Origin: Entonaema liquescens
Lineage: Eukaryota > Ascomycota > Sordariomycetes > Xylariales > Xylariaceae
Reading direction: 5' to 3'
DNA length: 64,000 nucleotides
Assembly (NCBI GenBank): GCA_902805475.1
Contig: CADCSX010000008.1
Location: 1,860,001-1,924,000 of the forward strand
Positions within the stretch are counted from its first letter, which is position 1, and every line of letters starts with the position of its first letter. This document shows, piece after piece, positions 1-12,200 of this stretch. The notes under the pieces were generated by a model, which was not told the DNA's origin, made no database searches, and worked only from the letters and a program-made list of their open reading frames with translations. Made by a program: the position numbers and the translations under genes.

Positions 1-1329
1 CGTGGAGCACGGGTTGACGACTACCGACATGGCGGATCACTACGTGAGATAATACCTCATACCACGATGCTCTTAATGGACTATTTCTAACCCGGATATC
101 GCCTAGGGCGACGCGGAGCTGATATACGGGGATTTCCGGAACAAGCTCGCGCCTGGAATACGCGAGACGGTATACGCCGCAAGCAAATGGGTAAGTCCGT
201 CTCCCAAACCCCTCAAATCGGGCTTTGTCTAACATCCGTTGAACGCAGTGCGTCTTCTCGCCGGTGAATAAACCCATAACGACGCCGTTCGTGCTCGACG
301 CCGTGCGCGAGCGGTGCCGGCGAGTAGGAGGGCGCGTTGAGCTGTTGCAGTTCCACTGGTACGACGTACGCATCTCCCCCCCCTTCCCCCCCGTTATATC
401 AACACCGACGATCGTGTTTTCTTACCCAGACATAGTACGCGGATAAAGCGTACCTCAGCATCCTGACGGAGCTGGTGCACATCACGCGGTCCCACCCGGA
501 GTTAGTATCGGCAATCGGGCTATGCAACTTCGACGCCGCGCACGTGGAGGAGGCGTGCGAGCACCTGGTCGGCTCGACGGGCTCGGTGGGGATCGTTTCG
601 AACCAGGTACAGGTGAATAACAAGCCGCGCTAGCGAAATACCCGTAGGAATTGCCGGGTTGCTAAGTCTAGTTCCGAGGTAGTTTTCCCTCGTGGATGCG
701 CGTCCGCTGCAGAGGATGATGCAAGTATGCGATCGGTACGGATTGAAACTGCTCACATACGGCTCGTTTGTAAGATACCCCCCCTCCTTTTTGATGCCTA
801 GAATGATTCCAGCACGTTAATATAAAGTACAATCTAACAGTGCGGGGGCTTCCTGTCCGAGAGATGGCGAAGCCAGCCGGCTCCTGAGATGTACCTGGAA
901 TCGAACCAGTTGACCCCTTCTCAGCGCAAGGCGAGTAGTTCTTATCATTTCCCCTAGTGCGAATTACCACGTAGCTAACACCAAGACTTACAGTACTTCG
1001 ACATGATTCTTAGTTGGGGCACATGGGACGAATTCCAAGCCTTACTTGAGAGTCTATCAACAGCGGCCCAGAAGCACGGCGTAAGCCTCACGAACGTTGC
1101 GACACGCTGGGTCTTGCAGCAGCCGGCAGTAGGCGCAGTCATCGTGGGCACTAGACTTGGTATCTCAGACCATGTGGCCGAAAACTTGAAAGTATTTGAG
1201 TTTGACCTGGATGACGACGACATGTATAGTATTAACCGGGTTGCGCTCGGTGGTTTGTGCAGAGAGAAAATGACAGCTCTCTTCGATAGTCTCGGAGATT
1301 GCGGCAATGAGTATCGAAAGATGCACTGA
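1..1329 (+). CDS. Aldo/keto reductase, 5' end cut by window edge
   Basis: NAD(P)H-dependent aldo/keto reductase; substrate not predictable. Seven exons can be chained in phase: 1-43, 107-190, 249-365, 436-612, 683-769, 841-930 and 994-1329, giving 310 residues of an incomplete protein. The family catalytic tetrad is visible: Asp and Tyr in DMADHYG (codons spanning intron 1), Lys in YAASKW, and His in LLQFHWYD. The C-terminal exon carries the expected VATRWVLQQPAVGAVIVGTR cofactor-side segment. The fifth internal boundary (931-993) uses a GC donor (AAG|GCGAGT) with a normal AG acceptor; all other introns are GT-AG. The start codon lies upstream of the window. Stop TGA at 1327-1329. Family assignment is firm; the exact exon edges are my manual splicing. 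Confidence 0.88.
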
Positions 1330-1829
1330 CATTTCAAAATCCCCGCACACTCGTATGGCGTATCTGGAGTGGTATTGTGTTGATCTTAAGGATTTTCTTT
1401 AAAGAGTTCTTGCAAGGCAAATTGTATGACTGGTATATAATAAGAAATCCGAAGTCTTTCTAACAAGCGACCTACTAATGGTTGGTCTAGGAAGGCTATC
1501 AATATACGAATGCATCAAAAAGCAAGTTCTTTTAATATATTTTAGTGATCCAATCTATAACTCCCATTTTACGCCGGATTTTAACAGCGTAGTACCGGTA
1601 AACCATTACATACATATGTCCCTGTTAGTAGTATGAAGCTGATATTTTGACTCCATCTCTATTAACACAAGTAAGCGGATGATAGGGTATTCGTATATAC
1701 CCGCTCTATCGCCATACATGAGGCTAGAATAGAAGCTCGAGTATAAATTTACCCCGGAGGAATTCGCCTCAAAAGGACTATCGCTAAATATTGCTATTTT
1801 GAACGCCAGGATCGCCGTGAAAACCTCTA
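1330..1829. other. Intergenic, convergent 3' flanks
   Basis: AT-leaning spacer between the convergent reductase and the minus-strand gene ending at 1830. No ORF, repeat or RNA gene recognised. Confidence 0.6.
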
Positions 1830-3846
1830 TTAATCCATATACATCGGTTCGCTGCCGCTAACGCCTTGAACAATTGTCCCATAATCACCATTATTCATTA
1901 TCGCATGTCCGTGCTGACTATGCATACGCCCTGGCACTGGAGTACCAGCGTTCAAACTTTGCATCGCTTGCCGTACGCCGAGGAGACCCCGATTAGACAT
2001 CGTGTCGTTAACGGCAAACCGTGCTTCGGCAGTACCTGAGACTCGTTGGTCAATATTTCTTGTTCGTGGCATTTCGAGCTGCTGTGCCGGTGGTTTTGCC
2101 ATGACGGGAGTGATTGCTGCAAAGTTCTCATCATCCTCCATTTCTGCGTCGGCATCTTGGTCGCTATTTTCATCGTGAACACCGGGTGTAGCAGAAGTAT
2201 CAGGCGCCATTGCGGCCGCTGGCATGGCTACCGCTGTTGTTGCCGGCTCAGTCAACTGCGGATTGGATGCTATAGAGATGGATCCTTGTTGCTGGTGCTG
2301 TTGAGGCTGTTGGGGTTGCTGGGGATGGGATGCCATTTGGGCTTGAGGAGCAGGTACAGAATTAGAAGTTGTGCTAGTTGGGGTGGTAATTATTTGGTCA
2401 AGTGTCCTCTGTACAGCCATGCCGGGTCCCCGCGACGACACGATGACCGCCTTCCATCGTTCAATAGCGCGACCAACTACGGTATCAAGATCTGCATGGC
2501 GGTCTTCAGGCTCGACACCGATCCCTTTATAGCCTTGGCTTCCTAGATCTAGTAAATACGAGAGTAAAGATTCTTCGATAGGAATTGTTGTTGGAGGCAT
2601 TATCCTAAACTCTCTCGGTTGTTGTAGACGGTTGAGCTGATCGATCTGGGTCTTAAGGTTGGCATTTTCTTGTCTCATAGAAAAATGCTTTTCTTTTAAT
2701 TTCTCCACTTCCTTCTGCCGCCTTCCTACGCTCCTCGCCAACTCAAGACCCCAAAGCTCAGTTCTCCTCTGAACCGAAAGTTGTTCCCAAACATGGTAAG
2801 TTGATTGCAAATGCTCACAGACCTGCGCTTCGAGCGTGGCTGCTGCCTCTTCTGCCTTCTTGACAGCATCGCGTACATCACGAGGCAAGCCCGCTTTAGA
2901 AGGAGGATATGTTAAATCTTCATGCGACGAGGTAGTTGCAGTAGCGCAGGCAACCTTCCACTTCCGAAATTCTTCTTTGAAGTATGCCTTAAGCGCTTCG
3001 AACTGCTTCTGCGCCGGGGGCTGTATGGACCAGGAAGATGATGTGGGATGCGGCGTAGACGAAAATAATGTAGGAGGTGCTTGAAGACATTGGAGAGTGA
3101 GGGCAGGGAAGTCGAGAGAAAGGGGGTCGAAATCGAACGGAAGAGAGTCCACATCTATTTGCTGTCTGAATTGACGTAACCGGTTAGTATCGTAGCCACA
3201 TGTCGGGAAGAGATCCTTACTTAGCGGCCCTCCACGAACTAAGCAATTCCCGAAGTGCCAGCTCGGCAGCCCTTGCTGTATCCATGGCATCCGAAAGCTT
3301 CTGCCTCGCGTCTAACTGAGATTTCTGAACCGTCCTGCTGGGTGCACGCTGCATAGGAAGTCGCCTGGAATCCTGACCGCTGCCGTCGTCTGTGTTGCTC
3401 TTCAGTTCCCCGTTCCTTGCCGGAATGTCATTAATTACACCAGTAGCTTCCCAGGTGGGCTGAAACGGATACCTGGGCATCTGATTATCTACAACGAATT
3501 GTCCCTCTTTTGGTATAGTATTTGGTTTCGTGATGGAATCGGGGGCGGGGCTCTTTCTTGAAGAGGCTGTCGGGGTACCGGGAGTTGAGGTATCTCGCCG
3601 CGCAAGAGAGCCCCGGGGCTGTCTGCGGGTGATACTCCCTCGCATCTTCCTAATAGCATCGACATCGTGAATGCCATCTGGGGCTTTTGGATTTTTCTCT
3701 TTGATATACAGATCCAGATGTCTTCCCAACGACGAAGACGTGAATGCTTGACCACAGTATGGACAGCTCCTATCCTTTGCTGCGCTTGCCTTAAGACCAC
3801 CCGGGGATTCGGCGGCGGCGGCAGCTGCATTCGTTCCCTCGGACAT
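1830..3846 (-). CDS. Conserved fungal protein with N-terminal zinc-finger-like motif, coiled coil and Q-rich acidic tail
   Basis: Function not known to me. Two exons, complement 3846-3221 and 3165-1830, joined across a 55-nt intron (donor GTAAGG, acceptor TTCAG), encode 653 residues. The N-terminus after an Ala-rich stretch has CPYCGQAFTSSSLGRHLDLY (Cys28, Cys31, His43; His60 might be a fourth ligand), an atypical zinc-finger-like module followed by basic RRQPRG. The middle has a helix rich in K, E, Q and L (around the RRQKEVEKLKEKH segment) that should form a coiled coil. The tail has Gln repeats and an acidic patch (DQDADAEMEDDE). The composition suggests a nuclear protein, perhaps transcriptional, but that is inference. 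It is divergent from the HP1 gene, with about 1.4 kb between the two starts. Confidence 0.8.
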
Positions 3847-5212
3847 GACTGGAGAAGCTCGGATTGGTGTTAAGTGTGGATGGTTTAATAGATAGTATTA
3901 TTAGAGCTTAGTTGAATTAACGAATGGGATGCGAGAGAAGATAGGAGTCGTAGAGGAGTAGAGGACCGGAAAGAGATATAGGTAGGTAAGGTATATAATT
4001 AATTTCAACAGCTGCCCCGAAGGAGCATCTTCCGTCCGGATCTCATCCAGGAAGAAGACTCCTAAGAGGAAACCCAATAGTTAACAAAGAGTGTAGTAAT
4101 GCCCTAGTCATTTATGTCGGAGAGTTGTTACGAGAGAAGAGGGAATTGGCGTTGCTTTCTTTGCGAAAAGCGATTTAAGTTGTTAAATGTACTTGTTTCT
4201 TTGAAAATGAAATGTTATGTTTGGTCCCTTTTTTTCTTGGGGGATTTTCTGTTCAGGGGGGTCAGGGGCTGCCTTAGCTTGGAATATTGTATGTACCTCG
4301 TAAGAGAGGTACAGTATTATATGTGCAGAGCCTACATTAGCGTGGACTTACCCAGGTTTACCTTAGGTTATGTACTTCCGGAAAAGGTACATGCCTTTTT
4401 CAAGTCGCGTCGTAACACGGTAAGCAAGCACTACCGATATATAGGTATATTTATATAACTGGATGTTATAACTACCTACGTAGTTACCTAATTAATTGTA
4501 TAGTTAACTATCATAAGAACTTCCGATGTTCTGACACGTCAAATTTATATCAACTAGACATTCTCACGAGAGAGGTCAATAAATCTAAATAAAATTAAAA
4601 AGTCAGCAACATATACCTTGCAGAATATACAATAAGCGGTCGACAAGCTTGACCGTCGACGGCTTCATCTAATACCTATGTAGGTAAGCTAGCTATAGAC
4701 ACTGTACGCGTGGCGGCGAGCACTGTTTCAAAAACAGGTACGCTACTAAAGGCAGAACCGGGAATGGTGGGTCTAGAAGCAGCTCTAATGTGTACCTAGG
4801 TAGCTCTCCTGGCTTCTTAGGCCGCGTATGTACATATTTAATTCCGTTCAATAGGAGCGTTAAATTCAGACTCCACAGACTTGACTAACCAAAATTGTAA
4901 TAGACTCTTTTAGATAACCAGCTGCTTGCAGCCGTTAGACATTTTTATGCCCCGAAGATCAGCAAACAATTGAAGCTCAGACCAACTCAAGTTCTGCAAT
5001 ACGACTTACAAACCCATACTATTCTAACCTAGTAAACTACTTCAGCTCTACTTTGATTTGTCGCAATAACTTCATTGCGGTCTTGCCATTCCTTGCCGTA
5101 TCTAATCGCTCCGTTTTTTTCCTATTCTCTGCGTCTATTATCCCCATCGATCAATTCGTCTCCGCGAGATTAGTCTAGCCGTTATACACGTCCCTTTCTC
5201 CACGAATTCAAA
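3847..5212. other. Divergent promoter region
   Basis: Shared 5' region of the minus-strand coiled-coil gene and the plus-strand HP1 gene. Contains a perfect TACCTAGGTA palindrome at 4793-4802 and several TAGGTA half sites. The open frame at 4114-4458 has no recognisable protein character. Confidence 0.5.
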
Positions 5213-6396
5213 ATGCCACCTGGTACGTCATCCCATTTTAGTATGGCTTCATCGCGAACCTTGTCTCTGGTTTACGCGACCGCGATGCGCCAGCGCCAGC
5301 GCCACTTCCTATTCCTACTCATTCAACACTCGAATAGACCTGAGTAATATATCATATAGAGTGAAGCTAACAATTTACTCGTAGCTATTAGCGATGACGA
5401 AGCATCCGACGTTGGTGAAGTGACCGTTCCTTTACATTCGACACGCGTGAAGAAAGCCACAGCTAGCCCGGAAGATGATGGGAATAACGGGATGCGTGGT
5501 GTTGTAAAAGGCGACGTTGCGAATGGCGATGGCGACAACGATGAACAAGAAGACGATGAAAATTTAGACGAGGATGAGTGCGTAGCACACCCACGTGGAC
5601 CGATTTAAGGAGGAAATAAGTAATTCTTGCTAATTAGCGTCTAGATTTATCGTCGAGAAAATTCTCGCCCACGTTGTTGAACCCAATGTAAGTGACATAC
5701 GCGTATTTACGTTGCAAGACTTACCAACAAATCGTACAGGGCGCAGTAAAATTCAAGGTCAAATGGGAAGGTTGGGAGAAGAAGTCAGATCAGACGTGGG
5801 AAGAATACGAGAACCTCAAGTTAGTTCAATCATTGCCTACTTGTTATTATACGGGTTATTCTAAGCCCTATTTACGTACTGGTTCGCATGGCTTACCAAA
5901 CCTTTATCCATCAGGGAAAACGCCTCCGACGTCTTAGACGAGTACCTCAGCCGCTTTGGTGGATTAGATAAGATTTTGGAGGAGGGAAAAACAGCCCTGA
6001 AGACGAAGAAACGTGGTCGGCCCGCGTCAGGAACCCCGAGTAACGGCACCAAGCGGCGGCGCAATGAAAGTCATCCCGCTTCGGAGACCCCTCCCGCCAG
6101 CAGCAAAGCCTGGAAGCCTCCGGTAGGTTCCTGGGAAGATGAGGTGGAGTCCATCGATGCTTGCCATGACGAAGTTAGGGGCAAGTTGGTGGTATACCTT
6201 ACGTGGAAGAACGGAAATAAAACCCAGCACGATACCAAGGTCGTATACAAGCGATGCCCACAAAAGGTTTGTTACCAACGTCGAAATACTTATTCTTCTT
6301 GACGTGCTCACTAATATATGAACCTAGATGCTACAATTCTACGAACAGCATGTCAAAATCGTCATGGCAGCAGATATCGGTATCAAGGACGAATAA
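5213..6396 (+). CDS. Heterochromatin protein 1 homologue (chromodomain plus chromo shadow domain)
   Basis: Reads methylated H3K9 and nucleates heterochromatin (family of Neurospora HPO, Aspergillus HepA, fission yeast Swi6). Six exons (5213-5222, 5385-5577, 5645-5687, 5740-5819, 5915-6266, 6328-6396) give exactly 248 residues. Residues 20-68 are acidic; the chromodomain runs from about 69 to 112 with FIVEKI and KVKWEGW; the predicted aromatic cage is Phe69, Trp91, Trp94 (the third position is commonly Tyr). The hinge carries KKRGRP at 140-145, an AT-hook-like core, and a KRRR basic patch. The chromo shadow domain spans about 182-238 (WEDEVESID ... LVVYLTWKNG ... MLQFYEQHVKIV). Exon 1 is only 10 nt. 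All phases close, so the model is well supported. Its relevance to the AT-rich RIP block 40 kb downstream is functional, not a linkage claim. Confidence 0.93.
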
Positions 6397-7646
6397 CGCA
6401 CGCCTATAGTACGCATAATGCCAAATAAGAGGCGGCCGACATAGTTCGGTCTGACAAGAATCAATAAATGAACAGAATAAGCACACTGGATGAGGGTTTG
6501 GGTTATGTCCAAACACTAACAAGAACACCTGGACTCTTATATAAGCTTATGGTCTGTACAATCAATGGTCAATAACCACAAGGAGTAGGAGATGGGGACT
6601 TCCAATATTATACATAGGTTATTAGCAGAAGAAGCGATGTGAGTGCAATGTTCTGGTTTAGGTAACTACCAAAAGGCCTTGAGAAAATTCTAATAACTTT
6701 TTTCCCATGGTTTTTTCTACTCATGAAACTAATTGGATCTGGTTACGCCTTTACACGTACACGTACCCATGTATACGATTACATAGTAACGCGTTAGGAA
6801 GTGCTAGACGTATGAAGGCGTGGCATGATATGATGCAGTGCAGCTTTATGAAATCCGGAGGTTGGGGAACAAGGCCGCCAAAGTTGGTTTAGCGTTGGAA
6901 AGCTCGGGCCAGTCCTCTCTCCCTTGCTACCCCCTGCATTAAAGCTGGGCTGCCAACCACCGGGTAAGAAAAGCTAACATACCCCTGCTTTTTGGTTCCC
7001 GACTATGGTAACCCCCGGTCCGCCCAGCTGTTCGCTTGTTCCAAGCCAGCAGCCAGCAGCCAGCTAAGAAAAAAAAAAAAGAACTCCTTCCTGCCTTGCG
7101 GATTTTTAGGCCCAGCCTCGCTATTTACTCAAATAGAATGGCGGGGCAACCACCAGTATTTGTACCTCGATGTCCATTCCATTTGAGTGTGTCCCTTTTT
7201 CTCGTTCTCTTATTTTATTTTTTGGACTGTTACCTTTTATGTATCTTATTTGGTACGATCTGAATTAAAAAAAAAAGTACATTCTTATTATTTTCCGTTG
7301 TGGAATTTTTGTTAGTCAACCGGAATTGAAGCTCGTTCCCACAACCCAACCACTATCAAAGGGGGACATTGGCTTCGCTGTTCTATCTATCGCTGCTTAT
7401 CGTTATCACTCCGAACGATAGCATCACATCATTTGATAAACCAATCTATTTCAAGACGACGAGATAAGGAGAGTGTGCATCTATTGCAATTAAGCCTGTC
7501 TCAAGTGTCTTAATAAGCTTGTTTGGATTCCTTTTGAAGATTGGGATCTTCCCGAGCTGAAAGAAATCTATATCATTATCATCACCTCAACCCACCACAC
7601 CCTCTCCTCCTCCTTCTTCTTCCCAGACACCCCCAAAACCGCAAAG
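6397..7646. other. Intergenic / 5' region of the small membrane-protein gene
   Basis: No convincing coding sequence. A poly-A run lies near 7069-7080, T-rich tracts at 7194-7245, and a CT-rich leader directly precedes the ATG at 7647. Confidence 0.5.
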
Positions 7647-7805
7647 ATGAAGGAAAACGACGTCATCGCCATCATCATCATCCTGCTCTTCATCGTCCTA
7701 GCCCTCATCGCCTTCGGCATCTACAGATTAGTCCACATGGCCCGGGCCCAAGGCACCGTCTCCGAAGAAAGCGGGACAGGGTCCAACATAACGGACGATG
7801 AATAA
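7647..7805 (+). CDS. Small single-pass membrane protein, 52 aa
   Basis: A 53-codon frame that codes for a short N-terminus (MKENDV), one uninterrupted hydrophobic helix at about residues 6-25 (AIIIILLFIVLALIAFGIY), a basic stretch after it (RLVHMARAQ) and a polar acidic tail ending SNITDDE. Codons in the helix are strongly C-ending (ATC, CTC, GCC, TTC), unlike the surrounding spacer, which argues for real coding selection. The positive-after-membrane pattern predicts the C-terminus in the cytosol. Product family unknown; similar tiny membrane proteins are widespread and often unannotated in ascomycetes. The overlapping longer frame at 7541-7801 is His/Pro-rich and is the shadow. Confidence 0.6.
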   Translation: MKENDVIAIIIILLFIVLALIAFGIYRLVHMARAQGTVSEESGTGSNITDDE

Positions 7806-9269
7806 GGCTTTGTTTGGAAAGACGGGTTGACGAAAGAAGAACGATAGTTTACACCTGAGGTTTTCGCCTTTTCACATCGGGGGCGCTATCTCTTAATTTT
7901 TTGCTTTGGGTTGGGTTCTGCACCGGCATGTTTTCCTTCTCGGGAAAAAAAAGCCACCACCCCTTTATGGCTATTAACTATGCTTGGCTGGTGCTCACTC
8001 AGCACACTTATTACGCTGAGTGATTGTCCCAGGGGCGGAATTTCAGTATGTCGGAGCCGGGACCTTTCCTGCCGCACTCGAAAGCAGTCTGCAGAAGCAA
8101 CCAGTAGCAGCTACGCAGACCATGAGCCAGACGAGCCTGGCAGAAGAATAACGTTGTTATTGTCATTTACATGCATATATTCACCACGGCATTTATGATC
8201 TACTTGTATATAAACGGAGAAATGGGTATTAGGGATTTAAGGGCGCGGTATACGCGCATCGTATTTGGGATTCAGGGATGCGAATGTTTGATATGTTGGG
8301 CGACGTATATTACTTATCGTCTCTTCGGACGACTCCAGGTGGCTATGAGCGCGAGGGATTGAGGCACACGAATGAGAGGAGAGTAACGCGCATGTAATGA
8401 GTCACACGATGTAAATATGTTAGTAGAAGGGATAAATTAGAGGCGGAGGTCTCGAAACGGTCACCTGGATAATGGAAAACTTCGAATCCATTCCTCATTT
8501 CAGCTTAAAGATTTTATTCATGACTTGTTTATTCTATCATACTCTCTACCTCATGTTCCACCCTGCCGGTATCAACAACCCTTATTTTCTTCAGTCTGTT
8601 CGTCGATGTTCAATGGCATCATACATGGAGGGTATCCTATTTTGCTTTCGCAACAGACCACCAGTATATGTCATAATGTACGACAACACCCTAGACCACT
8701 AACCCGTATGTGGCATAAAAGGACACAGAAGATATGATCAATGTCCTGTATCCAACAATTCGGTGTGACATGACGGTTTGAAAAACGCCGTCCAACCCCT
8801 GTATTTTTAATTCAGCCCCTAAACTCCATGCAATGCGTATACTTTCATGGCGTAACTACCCCTTTTTAACATCGTTATATTGCGTAAGAGTAATATAGAT
8901 TCCAAAAAACCTGCTCTTGGAGGCTTTTCCAAGCCAACATAGAAAATCGACGTGTAGCCAAGCTAGCCCATACCTCTCTCAAGTGTATAGCCCTGTATGA
9001 ACCAACAATCTTCGGAGTAAAACTCAATATATATGTTGTCCATATTTTGTATAGATAATATGCGGCCCAACTGTACCAAGTCTTAAGTTTCCCGTCAGAT
9101 GCTCCGTGTAAGGCTTGTCTTAAAATGCCATCATAAGATTAACGTAAACGTTCGATTGTGATATATACCTAGTTCAAGACTGGGTCTTAGATTGTTACTG
9201 AATGCTTCATGTTAACGTAGCCGCGTTAGTGTTGCTGGTGGGCATGTTCTCTTCCTAGATCGGTTCTTT
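7806..9269. other. Intergenic, convergent with phytochrome
   Basis: 3' flanks of the small membrane-protein gene and the phytochrome. Several short open frames (for example at 8472-8702) show no motif or coding-like composition. Confidence 0.5.
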
Positions 9270-12200
9270 TCATCGGGCTCGAGGGGAGAACCATCCTCCT
9301 CTTTCCCAATTACCCGGTACGTAGAGGGAATCCGCACGAATTCCGTCGTTGGTAATCCCATCAAGCAAGATGTTGAGCCTCTTAAAATCTATCGGCTTTA
9401 AAATCCAGCCGTCAAATCCGGCTTCGACGTATATCGGCTTCTCTCTCTCCACAAGAGACGCCGACACGGCAAAGATAGGGATCCTCTCATAACTAGCCGC
9501 TAGACGAGCGAGCTCTAGACCCTTGTCCGATTTCTCAAACATTCGTATCATCTTGGTGCTAGTGAGGCCATCGACAATAGGCATCTAGGGTGTATTTCGT
9601 CAGTTTCGCCTAACATATGATTTTATAATAGGTAGGTGACAACTTACTTGCATGTCCATGAGGATAACATCAAACCCACCCGGCTTTTCTCGATAAACAG
9701 CGGCACAATCTTCGCCATTAACCGCATGATATACTTCGTGTCCGGCTTTCTCTAGACGTTTTTGAGTATCTTCATGTTTATGGGATCATCCTCGGCAACG
9801 AGCACCTGCAGTTTACCCGAGTGCGTAGGGGATGTTAGCTTATGGTTATTTGCTTCTTCCTCGCCAACTTTCGTATTTCCACCAGTTTCGAGCAGTACTC
9901 GAGGTACAGGACCGGTCGGTGAAACTCCTGGCCTATCAAAATATTCATCCGGTACCTTAACAGGTCTTATGGGCGTCTTGGTGTCTGCAACATGGTATTG
10001 GCCCCCCGGTCCGTCTGTGGGGGGCTTAACCAGACCTGTATCTGGCCGATCTAGATAATTCCCATCAATGGCTGATGGATTAATCGTGCCCGACCCTGGT
10101 AAAGTATCAGTGTCAGGATGAATGCTGTCTTGGCGTTCTCTCGAAGTCAAGCGCTGTATGCTGGTAGCCTTTTCTTCAAAATTTCCTATTGATAAGGGTG
10201 TCTGAATTGCGTCAATCAGGCGCTCCGCGTCACTTTTATTGCTGTTCGCACTATTGCTGCCGGCGCTTCTCATACTAGTAACACTCTTAGTTTCGTCGAG
10301 GCTCCTCCTTTCAAGGCTCGTATGCTTCGACACATTAATAGAGATGGAGCTCTTTCGGTCAACGAGCATGACCTCATCCACATCTGTGAAAGGGGAAGAT
10401 TTAATAACAGGAGTAGTACTCGAAATAACTTTGGGATTGGAAGTAGCATCGGCAGCGTCAAGTTTCTCTAGCGATTCATTTGTTGGTAATTCGAAGGGAA
10501 GCTGGATGACGAATCTTGATCCTTTTCCCTCTTCAGATTTTAGTCGCAATTGGCCATTCATGTTTCGCAGGATCCTCGCGACCACAGCGAGACCTAAACC
10601 TAATGAGCGATCATTCCCTGGTTTCTCAATGTGGTCAACGGACGTAGATGAATCCACATCTAAACTAACTTGCTCCAGGTCTCTAAAGAGGTCATCCAGT
10701 TTTTCGTTGCTCATGCCACGACCTGTATCTTGAACAATGATTTCAACTTTAACACGGGACTCGTGAACTTCAGTGGCGTATGATTCAATCCTTATTAAAC
10801 CTTCACTCGTATGCTGGATGGCGTTTGCTGTCAAGTTTGCCACCACTTGCCGTACCCGACGATAGTCGCCATGGACATATCGGGGAATACCAGGGTGTTC
10901 AATAACTTCATAGGACAAGGCTTTTCGCGTGGTGTCTACCTTGAAGGGCTCAGTTGCGTCGCGGATGCAGGCTGGCAAGTCCAATATTTCGTCTTTGATC
11001 AATTCTTGTCCCTCTTCCATGTTGGTGAGGTCAAGGAGGTCGTTAATCACATAAATGAGCGACTTGGAAGCTGAGTGGGATCTCGCCAAGTTCTCTCTAG
11101 TTTCCTGATCGAGTGGCCCCTCCATAGCAATCTCTAGGCAATTAATGATCGCGTTCAATGGGGTGCGAACCTCGTGGGCAGAATTTGCTAGCAAAAGTCG
11201 GGTAAGACGACTGCTCTGCAACGCGGCCTCCTTCTGTCTCCAGACCTCAATAAATTTACCTAGGTTAGTGTAAGTATAATTTCCATTAAACCCCCGCCAA
11301 AAGGGCATAAGCAAGCAATTCATATACATACCGTATACTAAACAGAGCACGGCAGCAGTCTCCACTTGTTCTTCAGACCACTCTCTAGATTTGCCAATGA
11401 CGACCTCGTGCCACGCTTTGAAGCTTGATCGTGGTTCTAGAAAACTTGAAGTGCCTTCTTTTATGACCTTCTCGTAGGGATTTCCCGCCCATTTTACTTC
11501 TCTAATCTGGCCGCGGCGGAAGAAGACAATGAAATCATTTCCACCCACACTCAGTGGAACATATAGCAGTCCGGCGATGACTGAGAAACCGGGAGGGTAG
11601 CGAAGTTCGGGAAAATCCTCACGGATATCCTGAGTAGTCACTACAGAAGTGAACCTTCGTAAACGCAGATATTCCAACATAGCTAAGGCTTCTTGAGACT
11701 GTTCAATCTTCCCCAGTATTTTCGTCTCGCCTCGGATAGATAGCATACCAAAATCTGCGTCAAAAAGTTTTATAAGATCATTGGATGAGGCGGTTATATA
11801 TCCAGAGGGGTTTTTATCGGTTGGCATGGTGTTGATAAGTTTCCTCGCCTGGAGACGTGAGGCATACGAGAGTCGCTCAATATTGCGCGACGCGGTGTCG
11901 CCTACCAGCCGACATAACTTCCGGATCGGGAATGGGACTCGCATTCCGTTTGGACCATAGCTGTGGCAGGCAATAAGTCCCCATAACTCATTGAAAGCGT
12001 TAATAGATATAGACATGGAGGAACGGACGGCCATATTGGCAAGGTACTTTAAATGAATCGGGGACATGGCTCGAAGATAGGCATGACTGAGATCGAGAGG
12101 TCTTTCTAAATCCTCGGGGGACCGACAAACGAGCCTTGCAGATTCTAAGTCTCGATCGTAAAGTAGGCGGACTTTATTAAGCTTGTATAGATCTCGTGCT

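Noticed and set aside
2046..2546. 166-residue plus-strand frame over the coiled-coil gene
   Set aside because: Cys/Arg/Leu-rich mirror of the Gln-rich coding strand; the minus gene has the conserved motif and a consistent intron.
4114..4458. 114-residue Cys-containing frame upstream of HP1
   Set aside because: Lies in the divergent promoter, with irregular composition and no conserved Cys pattern.
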